Source: an uncultured Aquimarina sp. (GTDB taxonomy: Bacteria > Bacteroidota > Bacteroidia > Flavobacteriales > Flavobacteriaceae). Taken from it: a stretch of DNA of 64,000 bases. Below, piece by piece: positions 8,119-16,595 of this stretch. Both the position numbers and the translations under genes were made by a program. Each line of letters starts with the position of its first letter. Position 1 is the first letter of the stretch. The notes beneath the pieces are model-generated. The model saw only the letters and a program-made list of their open reading frames with translations, did no database searches and was not told the origin of the DNA. The DNA lies in the NCBI GenBank assembly GCA_947489685.1, contig CANLEM010000003.1, forward strand, positions 62,001-126,000, written 5' to 3'.

Positions 8119-11109
8119 GTGTGGCAAATAATTAATAAGTTTTCTTTTTTACTATTTATTTTCGCTTGTCTTGATATTCATGCGCAAACGACCGATTCTT
8201 TGGTAGTCCTAAATACCGAATCAAAAGACACTTTATCAACAACGGTAGAGCAACAAATCAGTCCGCTAATTGTCGAAGATTATGAAACTCAAAAACGATG
8301 GGTGGATAGCGTGTATAATACAATGACATTAAAAGAAAAAATAGGCCAGCTTTTTATGGTCGATGTATTTTCTTCTAACCCTAAAAAAGACACCGATAAA
8401 TTAAAACAACTTATAGAAGAATATCATATAGGAGGAGTGATTTTCTCTAAAGGAGGACCAAAACGACAAGCCAAATTAAACAACGAATATCAATCAATTT
8501 CTAAAGTACCTCTTCTAATAGGAATGGATGCCGAGTGGGGACTAGCCATGCGATTGGATTCTACCCAGGCTTTCCCTTGGAATATGACTTTGGGAGCAAT
8601 TCAGGACAATAAACTTATTGAAGAAACCGGAAGGCAAATTGCTAGACATTGTAAACGTCTTGGGGTGCATATTAATTTTGCTCCGGTTGTAGATATAAAT
8701 ACTAACCCTAAAAACCCAATAATTGGAAATCGATCTTTTGGGGAGAACAGAGATAAAGTAACTCAAAAAGCGCTTGCATTTATGAAAGGAATGCAAAAAG
8801 AAGGGATTATGGCAAGTGCAAAGCATTTTCCTGGGCATGGAGATACGGATAGCGATTCCCATAAAACACTACCTACGATTGGTTTTGATGCAGAAAGAAT
8901 AGATAGTATCGAGCTTTTTCCATATCGCAAACTCATCAACGAAGGATTATCTAGCGTAATGGTTGCACATCTTAATATACCTAGTCTCGAATCTAGATCA
9001 AATTACCCTTCTTCGATTTCAAAAAATGTAGTTACAAATTTACTTAAAGAAGATTTGAAGTTTGATGGATTAATCTTTACTGATGCATTAAACATGAAGG
9101 GAGCCTCAGATTTTAAAAGCCCCGGAGAGATTGATTTAGCAGCTTTTTTGGCAGGCAATGATGTATTACTAATATCTGAAGATGTTCCTTTGGCTTCGCA
9201 AAAAATTGTCTCGGCCTATTACTCTGGCCTCGTAACCGAAGAACGTTTGGCGCATTCTGTACGCAAAATTCTTTTGGCAAAATATAAAGTTGGACTTAAT
9301 AAATATAAACCCGTTGATCTTTCTTTTCTTTATGAGGAACTAAATAGTGTAAAAAATAAAGTTTTACACGAAGAATTGGTAGAAAATTCATTAACACTGA
9401 TTAAGAATGATAGGGCAACACTTCCTGTAAAAAACCTAGACCTAAAAAAGATTGCCTATGTGTCTTTGGGTGATGATTCTGGTGATGCATTTTACGAACA
9501 ACTCAATAAATATACTAAAGTTGACTGGGTAAAAGCAGGTCAGTTAGGAGAGATGATAGAAAAACTAAAAGAGTATAATTATGTAATTGTAGGTTTTCAT
9601 AAATCTAATGCCTCACCCTGGAAAGATTATAAATTTAAAGATAGAGAATTGGTTTGGTTATATGAAATAGCAAGACTTAATACCACAATTCTTAATGTCT
9701 TTGCTCGCCCATATGCAATGCTCGATGTGTTAACTACTACCAATTTTGAAGGAGTTTTGATGGCTTATCAAAATAGTATAGTAGCGCAAGAAAAAGCAGC
9801 TCAGTTACTTTTTGGTGCATTCGAATCTAAGGGGAAATTACCGGTAAGTTTGCGAGAAGATTTTCCCGAAGGTACAGGTATAGAAACTAGATCTTTAAAG
9901 AGATTATCCTATGGTTTGCCAGAAAGCGTAGGGATGAATTCATATAAACTCAATAGGATAGACTCTATTGTTAATCGGACCTTAAATGAAAAAATGACGC
10001 CTGGATTGCAATTAATTGTAGCAAGGAAAGGGAAAGTGATTTTTAATAAAAATTACGGATATCATACATATAATAAAATAAGAAAGGTAAAAGGAGATGA
10101 TATTTATGACTTAGCATCGTTAACCAAAATATTGGCAACCCTACCTCTTACAATGGAGTTAAAAGATAAAGGCCTTGTCTCTTTGGATTCTCGAATTGGC
10201 GAATTATTACCTTCTTTTAAAGATTCTAATAAAAAGGATATTACTATTAGATCTATGTTGTCTCATTATGCTAGATTAAGGGCATGGATTCCGTTTTATA
10301 TAAAAACTCTCGATTCGGTAACTCAAAAACCGGATAGGAAATATTATAGAACTAATTTTTCGGATGAGTTCAATATCAAGGTGACTAACAATCTTTATTT
10401 TAGAAGTGATATGAAAGATTCATTGATGCTTAGGATTAAGGATAGCGAATTGCGTAAAAGATTAAGTTATAGGTATAGTGATTTACCTTTTTACCTTCTA
10501 AAATCATATATAGAGAATCATTATGATAATACTTTAAATGCGCTAACGCAACAGCATTTTTATAAACCATTGGGAGCAAGTAATACTTCATATTTACCTT
10601 TGTCTAGATTTAAAAAGAAAAGAATTATCCCCTCAGAGAATGATCAGGCTTTTAGAAAAGAGATTATTCATGGATATGTTCATGATCAGGGAGCAGCTAT
10701 GTTTGGGGGTATCGGAGGGCATGCGGGATTATTTGCCAATGCCAATGATGTAACAAAGATCATGCAAATGTATCTTAATGGTGGGTACTACGGAGGGAAA
10801 CAATACCTTAGAACAGAAACTATAGAGGAGTTTAATACATGCAGTTATTGCGATAAAGATGTAAGAAGAGGAGTTGGTTTTGATAAGCCGCAATTGGGCG
10901 ATGTTGGCCCTACATGTGGCTGTATATCTATGTCTAGCTTTGGTCATAGTGGTTTTACGGGTACTTTTACCTGGGCAGACCCCGAAGAAGAAATTGTATA
11001 TGTATTTTTAAGTAATCGTACTTTTCCGGATTCGGCAAATCGAAGATTGATATCTAATGATATTCGATCAGAGATACAAAGAGTGATTTATGACGCTATA
11101 GATTATTAG
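8119..11109 (+). CDS. GH3 (NagZ-type) glycosidase fused to a serine beta-lactamase-like hydrolase
   Basis: This 996-residue secreted fusion starts at GTG 8119, with a signal peptide ending IHAQ. The GH3 N-domain (~55-400) carries the NagZ signature KHFPGHG (235-241) with the D246-S-H248 dyad and the nucleophile D322 in FTDALNMKG. A GH3 C-terminal domain (~420-590) follows. The last ~370 residues form a class C beta-lactamase/esterase domain with S667-x2-K670, Y786-S-D788 and H943-S-G. The NagZ motif points to beta-N-acetylglucosaminidase action on muropeptides or chitin oligomers. The second domain may hydrolyse peptide or ester bonds. The combination is known in Bacteroidota; its substrate is not established. 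Confidence 0.9.
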   Translation: MWQIINKFSFLLFIFACLDIHAQTTDSLVVLNTESKDTLSTTVEQQISPLIVEDYETQKRWVDSVYNTMTLKEKIGQLFMVDVFSSNPKKDTDKLKQLIEEYHIGGVIFSKGGPKRQAKLNNEYQSISKVPLLIGMDAEWGLAMRLDSTQAFPWNMTLGAIQDNKLIEETGRQIARHCKRLGVHINFAPVVDINTNPKNPIIGNRSFGENRDKVTQKALAFMKGMQKEGIMASAKHFPGHGDTDSDSHKTLPTIGFDAERIDSIELFPYRKLINEGLSSVMVAHLNIPSLESRSNYPSSISKNVVTNLLKEDLKFDGLIFTDALNMKGASDFKSPGEIDLAAFLAGNDVLLISEDVPLASQKIVSAYYSGLVTEERLAHSVRKILLAKYKVGLNKYKPVDLSFLYEELNSVKNKVLHEELVENSLTLIKNDRATLPVKNLDLKKIAYVSLGDDSGDAFYEQLNKYTKVDWVKAGQLGEMIEKLKEYNYVIVGFHKSNASPWKDYKFKDRELVWLYEIARLNTTILNVFARPYAMLDVLTTTNFEGVLMAYQNSIVAQEKAAQLLFGAFESKGKLPVSLREDFPEGTGIETRSLKRLSYGLPESVGMNSYKLNRIDSIVNRTLNEKMTPGLQLIVARKGKVIFNKNYGYHTYNKIRKVKGDDIYDLASLTKILATLPLTMELKDKGLVSLDSRIGELLPSFKDSNKKDITIRSMLSHYARLRAWIPFYIKTLDSVTQKPDRKYYRTNFSDEFNIKVTNNLYFRSDMKDSLMLRIKDSELRKRLSYRYSDLPFYLLKSYIENHYDNTLNALTQQHFYKPLGASNTSYLPLSRFKKKRIIPSENDQAFRKEIIHGYVHDQGAAMFGGIGGHAGLFANANDVTKIMQMYLNGGYYGGKQYLRTETIEEFNTCSYCDKDVRRGVGFDKPQLGDVGPTCGCISMSSFGHSGFTGTFTWADPEEEIVYVFLSNRTFPDSANRRLISNDIRSEIQRVIYDAIDY

Positions 11110-11130
11110 TTTTCGCTAAAAAAAATAAAA

Positions 11131-12033
11131 ATGAATGCAAATGTTTCGGGCAATAGTCCCGTATTTTCAAGAATTGTAGCGGGATGCATGAATTGGGGAG
11201 AGTGGGGTGCGAACCTAAAGGTTTCTGAAGCTAGCAAGCTAATAGAAGAGTGCCTAGAATTAAACGTTACTACTTTTGATCATGCCGATATATATGGGCA
11301 TTATACTACCGAAGAATTATTTGGGAAAGCCATAAAGGGCAATTCTACGCTTAGAGATCAAATGCAATTGATTACTAAATGCGGGATTAAACTGGTTACT
11401 CCTAATCGTCCCGAAAATCAGATTAAATCATATGATATCAGTGCTGATTATATTATAAGTTCGGTCGAACAATCTTTACGATATTTACATACGGATTATA
11501 TCGATCTGCTTCTGGTACATAGGCCAAGCCCATTAATGAATCCTCAAGAAATAGCAGAGGTATTTTCGAAGCTTAAAAAAGAAGGTAAAGTAAAACACTT
11601 TGGCGTGTCTAATTTTACTACTTCTCAGTTCGATATGCTGAACAATTTTGTTTCTTTAGAAACAAATCAAATAGAAATTTCTCCACTACATTTAGACCCA
11701 TTTATCGATGGTACCTTAGATCAGTGTCTTTCTAAGAAAATCTCACCAATGGGGTATTCTACCCTTGCCGGAGGGAAGTTTTTTGCCAATGAAACAACAG
11801 AAAGGGTAGCTCGAATAAACAAAGTAGCGAATATATTGGCAAAAAAATACAATACAAGGTTAGATCAAATTCTTACTTCCTGGATTTTAAAGCATCCATC
11901 AGGCATTCTTCCGATCATAGGCTCTACAAAGATAAACCGAATTAAATCGGCAGTAGAATCACTAAATGTTCATCTTACAAATGAAGAGTGGTTTATGATT
12001 TGGGAAGCATCAACAGGAGAAGAAGTTGCCTAG
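11131..12033 (+). CDS. Aldo/keto reductase (YdhF-like)
   Basis: This 300-residue NADPH-dependent aldo/keto reductase keeps the family's catalytic tetrad: D50, Y55 (HADIYGHY), K83 (LITKCGIK) and H130 (LLLVHRP). The nucleotide-binding tail 'LPIIGSTKINRIKSAVE' is also present. Length and motifs fit the YdhF subgroup, whose physiological substrate is unclear. It follows the GH3 fusion by 21 bases and is probably the last gene of that unit. Confidence 0.9.
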   Translation: MNANVSGNSPVFSRIVAGCMNWGEWGANLKVSEASKLIEECLELNVTTFDHADIYGHYTTEELFGKAIKGNSTLRDQMQLITKCGIKLVTPNRPENQIKSYDISADYIISSVEQSLRYLHTDYIDLLLVHRPSPLMNPQEIAEVFSKLKKEGKVKHFGVSNFTTSQFDMLNNFVSLETNQIEISPLHLDPFIDGTLDQCLSKKISPMGYSTLAGGKFFANETTERVARINKVANILAKKYNTRLDQILTSWILKHPSGILPIIGSTKINRIKSAVESLNVHLTNEEWFMIWEASTGEEVA

Positions 12034-12443
12034 GGTTACTTTATTCTTTAGATTCTAGGGTAAATAAGTGTTATATGCTTATTTTTTAACAAATATTTAA
12101 TATAATTCGTAGAACGAACCCAGACTTTCTACACTAATGAAGCGTAGCATTATGTCGCTATTGATTGTTATATCTGGTATTTTGGGTTGGTAAAGAAATA
12201 ATTTGAGTAGCTTAAAAAGTAGAGTAAATAATTCGTTTTTAAGTGTTTAACACCTGTTTTTTAAGGTTTTTCAGCATAATTCCAATGTTAAAATACTTGT
12301 ATATAGAACCATGAAACGGTTTTTTACCTATATTTAAGCAGTCAGACTCTTAACGAAATGAACAATTTTTTAATAATTGTAGAACCGTAAAAACCTAAAA
12401 ACTCACACAAACTTCATCCCCCTAACTTTAATCCCCCTAACTA
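12034..12443. other. 410-base intergenic region with direct repeat and a tiny ORF
   Basis: No gene of ordinary size is present. Two items stand out. A 12-base direct repeat (ATCCCCCTAACT at 12416-12427 and 12431-12442) lies just before the next start codon. An 18-codon ORF at 12137-12193 would encode a short hydrophobic peptide (MKRSIMSLLIVISGILGW). The peptide may be chance. Confidence 0.5.
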
Positions 12444-12893
12444 ATGAACAAGCATAGATTATCACTAATCGGATTGGTATTGTCTATTTTTATTTATTTT
12501 TCCTCGATTCTTCTAGAATTAGAACTCTTTGAACAAGTAATGTCGTTTCTTGCAAGTTTAGAACAGTTCGAATTTGATGAAGCTATTATTCCATTGCTCA
12601 TCTTTTTTACATTTGTTTTTTTTAATACCAGAAGAAACAGTAAAAAAATCCAAATGGAAAATGCAAAGCTTAATATTTATAAGGCTATGCTCAATTCTAG
12701 TCATCATATTTTGAATAATTTTATTTATCAAATGGATATATTCAAGATAACGGCCGAAGATACTCCTGGATTTGATGCTAAAGTATTATCGTTTTATGAA
12801 GATATCATAAATAATGCTTCGCATCAAATAGATTCTTTAAGTAACCTCACTACAATCGATGAGTTTTCGATAAGAACATCAGTAATGTCTTAA
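12444..12893 (+). CDS. Two-helix membrane protein with a dimerisation-like helical tail
   Basis: I do not recognise a characterised family. The 149 residues have a hydrophobic segment at ~8-28 and another at ~46-60, giving a small membrane anchor. A soluble helical part follows that contains NSSHHILNNFIYQM and a second long helix ending at SHQIDSLSNLT. The pattern recalls a histidine-kinase DHp hairpin, but there is no ATPase domain and no room for one. It stands alone, facing convergent rsmD. Confidence 0.5.
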   Translation: MNKHRLSLIGLVLSIFIYFSSILLELELFEQVMSFLASLEQFEFDEAIIPLLIFFTFVFFNTRRNSKKIQMENAKLNIYKAMLNSSHHILNNFIYQMDIFKITAEDTPGFDAKVLSFYEDIINNASHQIDSLSNLTTIDEFSIRTSVMS

Positions 12894-12912
12894 CTTTTTT
12901 TGAATAGATATG

Positions 12913-13452
12913 TTATTGCTGCTCAAAGAAACTAAATACAGAACCGCCATACTTTCTTGATGAGCTAAAGTGTTCTGATTTTTCGAGAGATGTATATTTA
13001 GAATGTTCAATAATAAGAACACCATTTGGAGCTAGTAGTTCTTTTGCGAAAACAAGTTCGGCGATTTTGAGAAATTGTTCTTCTGTAAAATCGTAAGGAG
13101 GATCTGCAAAGATGATATCGGCTTTATGCAAGGCTTTGTCCAGGTAGCTATACACATCACTTTTTATTGTTTGTATAGGGAATTCTAGCTCGTTGGCAAT
13201 GTTTTTAATATAACCTAAACAAGCATAATGAAGATCAACAGCAGTAATGTCTTTTGTGCCCCTAGAAGCAAATTCATAGCTAATATTACCAGTTCCCGCA
13301 AAAAGATCAATTACACTGATACTAGAGAAATTATAGATGTTGTTCAAAATATTAAACAATCCTTCTTTAGCCATATCCGTTGTAGGCCTAACAGGGAGTT
13401 TTTTAGGTGCGGTTAATCTTTTTCCTTTATATTTTCCAGAAATAATTCTCAT
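12913..13452 (-). CDS. rsmD: 16S rRNA (guanine(966)-N(2))-methyltransferase RsmD
   Basis: This S-adenosylmethionine-dependent enzyme methylates G966 of 16S rRNA. It has the N-terminal 'MRIISGKYKGKRL' block, the SAM-binding motif 'VIDLFAGTGNISYEFASRG' and the catalytic DPPY motif (IIFADPPYDF). The length, 179 aa, is normal. One base separates it from the upstream DUF3822 gene, its usual flavobacterial neighbour. Confidence 0.93.
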   Translation of the reverse strand: MRIISGKYKGKRLTAPKKLPVRPTTDMAKEGLFNILNNIYNFSSISVIDLFAGTGNISYEFASRGTKDITAVDLHYACLGYIKNIANELEFPIQTIKSDVYSYLDKALHKADIIFADPPYDFTEEQFLKIAELVFAKELLAPNGVLIIEHSKYTSLEKSEHFSSSRKYGGSVFSFFEQQ

Positions 13453-13453
13453 A

Positions 13454-14278
13454 CTAGAAATGACTTAATAAAACAAAATGTTCATGAGATTTGATGGGTG
13501 CAATATCTGGAGCCAGTTTAGGTGCTTTGTGTTGTTTTCCAAAATCTATGTTACGAATATATTTATATGCAATATCGTAATATGCACTTTCTACAGTTAT
13601 ATCTCCTAAAAATAACAATTTAAACTCCTCAGGGTTTAACTTTAATTGTTCCATTGCAAACAATAAATAATATAAAAAATCCTCCTTAGTTTCGTGATTA
13701 TACGTATTTGTTAAAACCAATTTCCCTTTATGAATAACTATTAGATCAAAACATTTATCATTCATATGTACAAATACTGTCGTTTGATCATTGTTTTTCT
13801 CTTGGGCAAGTAATGAGTTAACTAGTATTGTGCTGGCATGTTTGTAGGTAAATGACCCAAAAGTATCAAAAAAGAAATTATTTATGTTTGCATAAGGTAC
13901 ATATACAGAAACCATATCATGTTGCTCTAATTCATCGTATACTATAAAATCAGTTTCTAATACCTTGATGTTGTATTGAAGGTACTGTTTTATCGCATTA
14001 GGATCAAATAGTGGTTTAGGAACTAAGGTGTAAAGGTCGTTATGATAAATAACCTCAATAGTTTTAAAATTACCTTTTAAGACAGGGTTATGATCAAAAG
14101 TATATTTTATTTTCTCTAATACCTGTTCTGGTGTTAATCGTATCCCAAATTTATCCTGATGAATAGCGGTGATTTGATCATTAGAATCTATTGTACAAAA
14201 AGAAAGTCCATTCAGACTAACCTGAATGGACAATGTGTTTGATGTATTATCAATTATATTATTGGTCGTTAGCACCAT
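13454..14278 (-). CDS. DUF3822 family protein
   Basis: This 274-residue cytoplasmic protein has features of the DUF3822 family, which has an actin/hexokinase-like ATPase-fold look and is regularly found next to rsmD in Bacteroidota. Visible blocks are 'LSIQVSLNGLSFC' at the start, VFVHMNDKCFDLIVIHKG in the middle and 'LLFLGDITVESAYYDIAYKYI' near the end. Its function is unknown. It overlaps the upstream gene by 20 bases and abuts rsmD, so the three form one operon. Confidence 0.75.
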   Translation of the reverse strand: MVLTTNNIIDNTSNTLSIQVSLNGLSFCTIDSNDQITAIHQDKFGIRLTPEQVLEKIKYTFDHNPVLKGNFKTIEVIYHNDLYTLVPKPLFDPNAIKQYLQYNIKVLETDFIVYDELEQHDMVSVYVPYANINNFFFDTFGSFTYKHASTILVNSLLAQEKNNDQTTVFVHMNDKCFDLIVIHKGKLVLTNTYNHETKEDFLYYLLFAMEQLKLNPEEFKLLFLGDITVESAYYDIAYKYIRNIDFGKQHKAPKLAPDIAPIKSHEHFVLLSHF

Positions 14279-14903
14279 AAGTTCTTGGCCAATTACCAGA
14301 AGTGTTTACTTCTGTCATTGATCCTACTAAAAGATAAGGACCATCTACTCCATCAACAGAGACTACTTCTCTTTCTTGAGCCAATAGATCTTTGTCTTGA
14401 TCATGTAAAAGAACATCTTTTGCAACCTTAGCTTCAAAAACAGCAATTCTTAAATCATTTTTATTGATGTAACCAGCGTCTAATTCAAAATTAGCATCTA
14501 CACCTTCGATAGGTACTTTCATCATGGTTTTATGATTACCAGTTTTAAACAAAGAATCTTTAACAGATGCATATCCTAAAGTATCGATTACCACAGTATC
14601 TCTTGGTTCATCAATCTTAAGTATTTTGTTGAATCTAATAAAACTAGAGTCTCTTCTTTGAGTAAGCGTAAACTTTGCTGTATCTATAAAAGATATTAAT
14701 TTTTCAGGATTCTTTTCAAATTTCCCAGTTATGGATCTATAAGCTAGCTGAGCTGAGCGAATGTCCCTTAGATTTTCAACAGCTTTAGCATATCTTGCTT
14801 GTTTTACTTTATTGAATTTCACAGGACCATTTACAGAATTGAATACTAAGTATCCTAGAATTCCTATAACCACCCACAGAACTAATTGAATAACAATTTT
14901 CAT
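14259..14903 (-). CDS. Membrane-anchored conserved protein upstream of DUF3822
   Basis: This is a 214-residue protein with one N-terminal membrane segment (~3-22) and a soluble remainder outside the cytoplasm. The block VENLRDIRSAQLAYRSITG resembles the start of pilin-like or periplasmic helical domains in flavobacterial proteins. I do not recognise a named function. It is the first gene of the operon with DUF3822 and rsmD, and its 3' end overlaps the next gene by 20 bases. Confidence 0.65.
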   Translation of the reverse strand: MKIVIQLVLWVVIGILGYLVFNSVNGPVKFNKVKQARYAKAVENLRDIRSAQLAYRSITGKFEKNPEKLISFIDTAKFTLTQRRDSSFIRFNKILKIDEPRDTVVIDTLGYASVKDSLFKTGNHKTMMKVPIEGVDANFELDAGYINKNDLRIAVFEAKVAKDVLLHDQDKDLLAQEREVVSVDGVDGPYLLVGSMTEVNTSGNWPRTYGANDQ

Positions 14904-15038
14904 TTTATGATTTTAGCTTTAAACATTAGTGTATACGCAAATCTACAATTTTTTTTTAATCGTAAAAGTTTATTGCCAAAAAATCATTCCTATCTTTGAT
15001 TTATTAACTAAAGTATAAATACTATATATAAATTTTAA

Positions 15039-16466
15039 ATGCGGGAAAAAGAGTTTTATGAGTTGTTGAAAAAAGATTTCCCATTCGAGCCTACTTTAAA
15101 GCAGGATATAGTATTACAAAAACTATCTCATTTTATTTTAGAAGGGTCTAAAGAATCTCTTTTTCTACTTAAAGGATATGCGGGTACCGGGAAAACTACT
15201 TTGATTGGTACTTTGGTGAAAAATTTATGGAAAGCAAAACTAAGCTCTGTATTGCTTGCTCCTACCGGAAGAGCAGCTAAGGTGATTAGTAATTATTCGG
15301 GAAGACAAGCGCAAACGATCCATAGGTTTATTTATTATCCCAAAAAAGATAAAGCAGGTGGTGTCGCTTTTCAATTAAAACAAAATAAGAATAGAAATAC
15401 CATTTTTATTGTCGATGAAGCATCGATGATACCCGATACTCCAAGTGATAGTAAATTGTTTGAAAATGGATCATTACTAGATGATTTAATGATGTTTGTT
15501 TATTCTGGTCATAATTGTAAAATTCTTTTTATTGGAGATACGGCGCAATTGCCACCAGTAAAATTAGAAGTAAGCCCGGCTTTGGATTTTGATAATCTAG
15601 AGATAGGATTTAATAAAGATGTTGTTCAGATAGAACTAGATGAGGTGGTAAGGCAAGCCGAAAACAGTGGGATTTTGATGAATGCTACTCGGTTAAGAGA
15701 ACTTCTTAACGATGGTTTTTATGATGCTTTTCAGTTTGAAATAGGTAACTATACAGATATTGTGAGATTTCAGGATGGGCATGAGATAATGGATGCGTTA
15801 AATGATGCATACTCTAGTTCGGGGCATGAGGAGTCTGTAATTATACTGCGGTCTAATAAAAGGGCAAATTTATATAATCAACAAATACGTTCGAGGATTC
15901 TTTTTCAGGAAGAAGAGTTGTCTACAGGAGATTACCTAATGGTTGTAAAAAACAATTATTTTTGGTTAGATAATAAAAGTGAAGCTGGTTTTATTGCAAA
16001 TGGAGATATCATTAAGGTTTTGGAGATTTATGCCATTAAAGAACTATATGGTTTCAGATTTGCCGAAGTGAAAATTAGTATGATAGATTATCCTAATCAA
16101 CAACCACTCGAAACTGTTCTGTTATTAGATACATTAACTTCAGAAACTCCATCATTATCATATGAAGAATCTAATAAATTGTATCAGGAGGTTATGAAAG
16201 ATTTTGATGGAGAAAGATCAAAATACAAAAAGTTTTTAGGGGTAAAGAATAACAAATATTTTAATGGTTTACAGGTTAAATTTTCTTATGCTATTACTTG
16301 TCATAAATCACAAGGGGGACAATGGGATACAGTTTTTATAGAACAACCTTATTTACCAGATGGAATTACCAAAGATTATTTACGCTGGTTATATACGGCT
16401 ATTACTCGAGCCAAGAAAAAATTATATTTAATTGGGTTCAAAAACGATTTTTTTGTAGAAAACTAA
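15039..16466 (+). CDS. RecD-like ATP-dependent DNA helicase
   Basis: This SF1B helicase of 475 residues has Walker A GYAGTGKTT, Walker B IFIVDEASMI, the Q/R-containing IGDTAQLPPV and the C-terminal helicase motif SYAITCHKSQGGQW followed by YTAITRAKKKL. It is much shorter than RecD or RecD2 and matches the stand-alone flavobacterial AAA/UvrD_C_2 helicases. It probably unwinds DNA 5'-3' in repair, which is inferred from the family. It is monocistronic as far as visible. Confidence 0.88.
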   Translation: MREKEFYELLKKDFPFEPTLKQDIVLQKLSHFILEGSKESLFLLKGYAGTGKTTLIGTLVKNLWKAKLSSVLLAPTGRAAKVISNYSGRQAQTIHRFIYYPKKDKAGGVAFQLKQNKNRNTIFIVDEASMIPDTPSDSKLFENGSLLDDLMMFVYSGHNCKILFIGDTAQLPPVKLEVSPALDFDNLEIGFNKDVVQIELDEVVRQAENSGILMNATRLRELLNDGFYDAFQFEIGNYTDIVRFQDGHEIMDALNDAYSSSGHEESVIILRSNKRANLYNQQIRSRILFQEEELSTGDYLMVVKNNYFWLDNKSEAGFIANGDIIKVLEIYAIKELYGFRFAEVKISMIDYPNQQPLETVLLLDTLTSETPSLSYEESNKLYQEVMKDFDGERSKYKKFLGVKNNKYFNGLQVKFSYAITCHKSQGGQWDTVFIEQPYLPDGITKDYLRWLYTAITRAKKKLYLIGFKNDFFVEN

Positions 16467-16595
16467 CTGGTTTAAGTGCTTTAGACTCTTGAATTTAAGA
16501 TTTTTTTAAGATTTTTCAGTAAAACTAAATAGTTTGGTTGGTTAAAAAATTGATTAAAAAAAGTTATTTTTGCTACTTCAGAAAAGCAATACATT

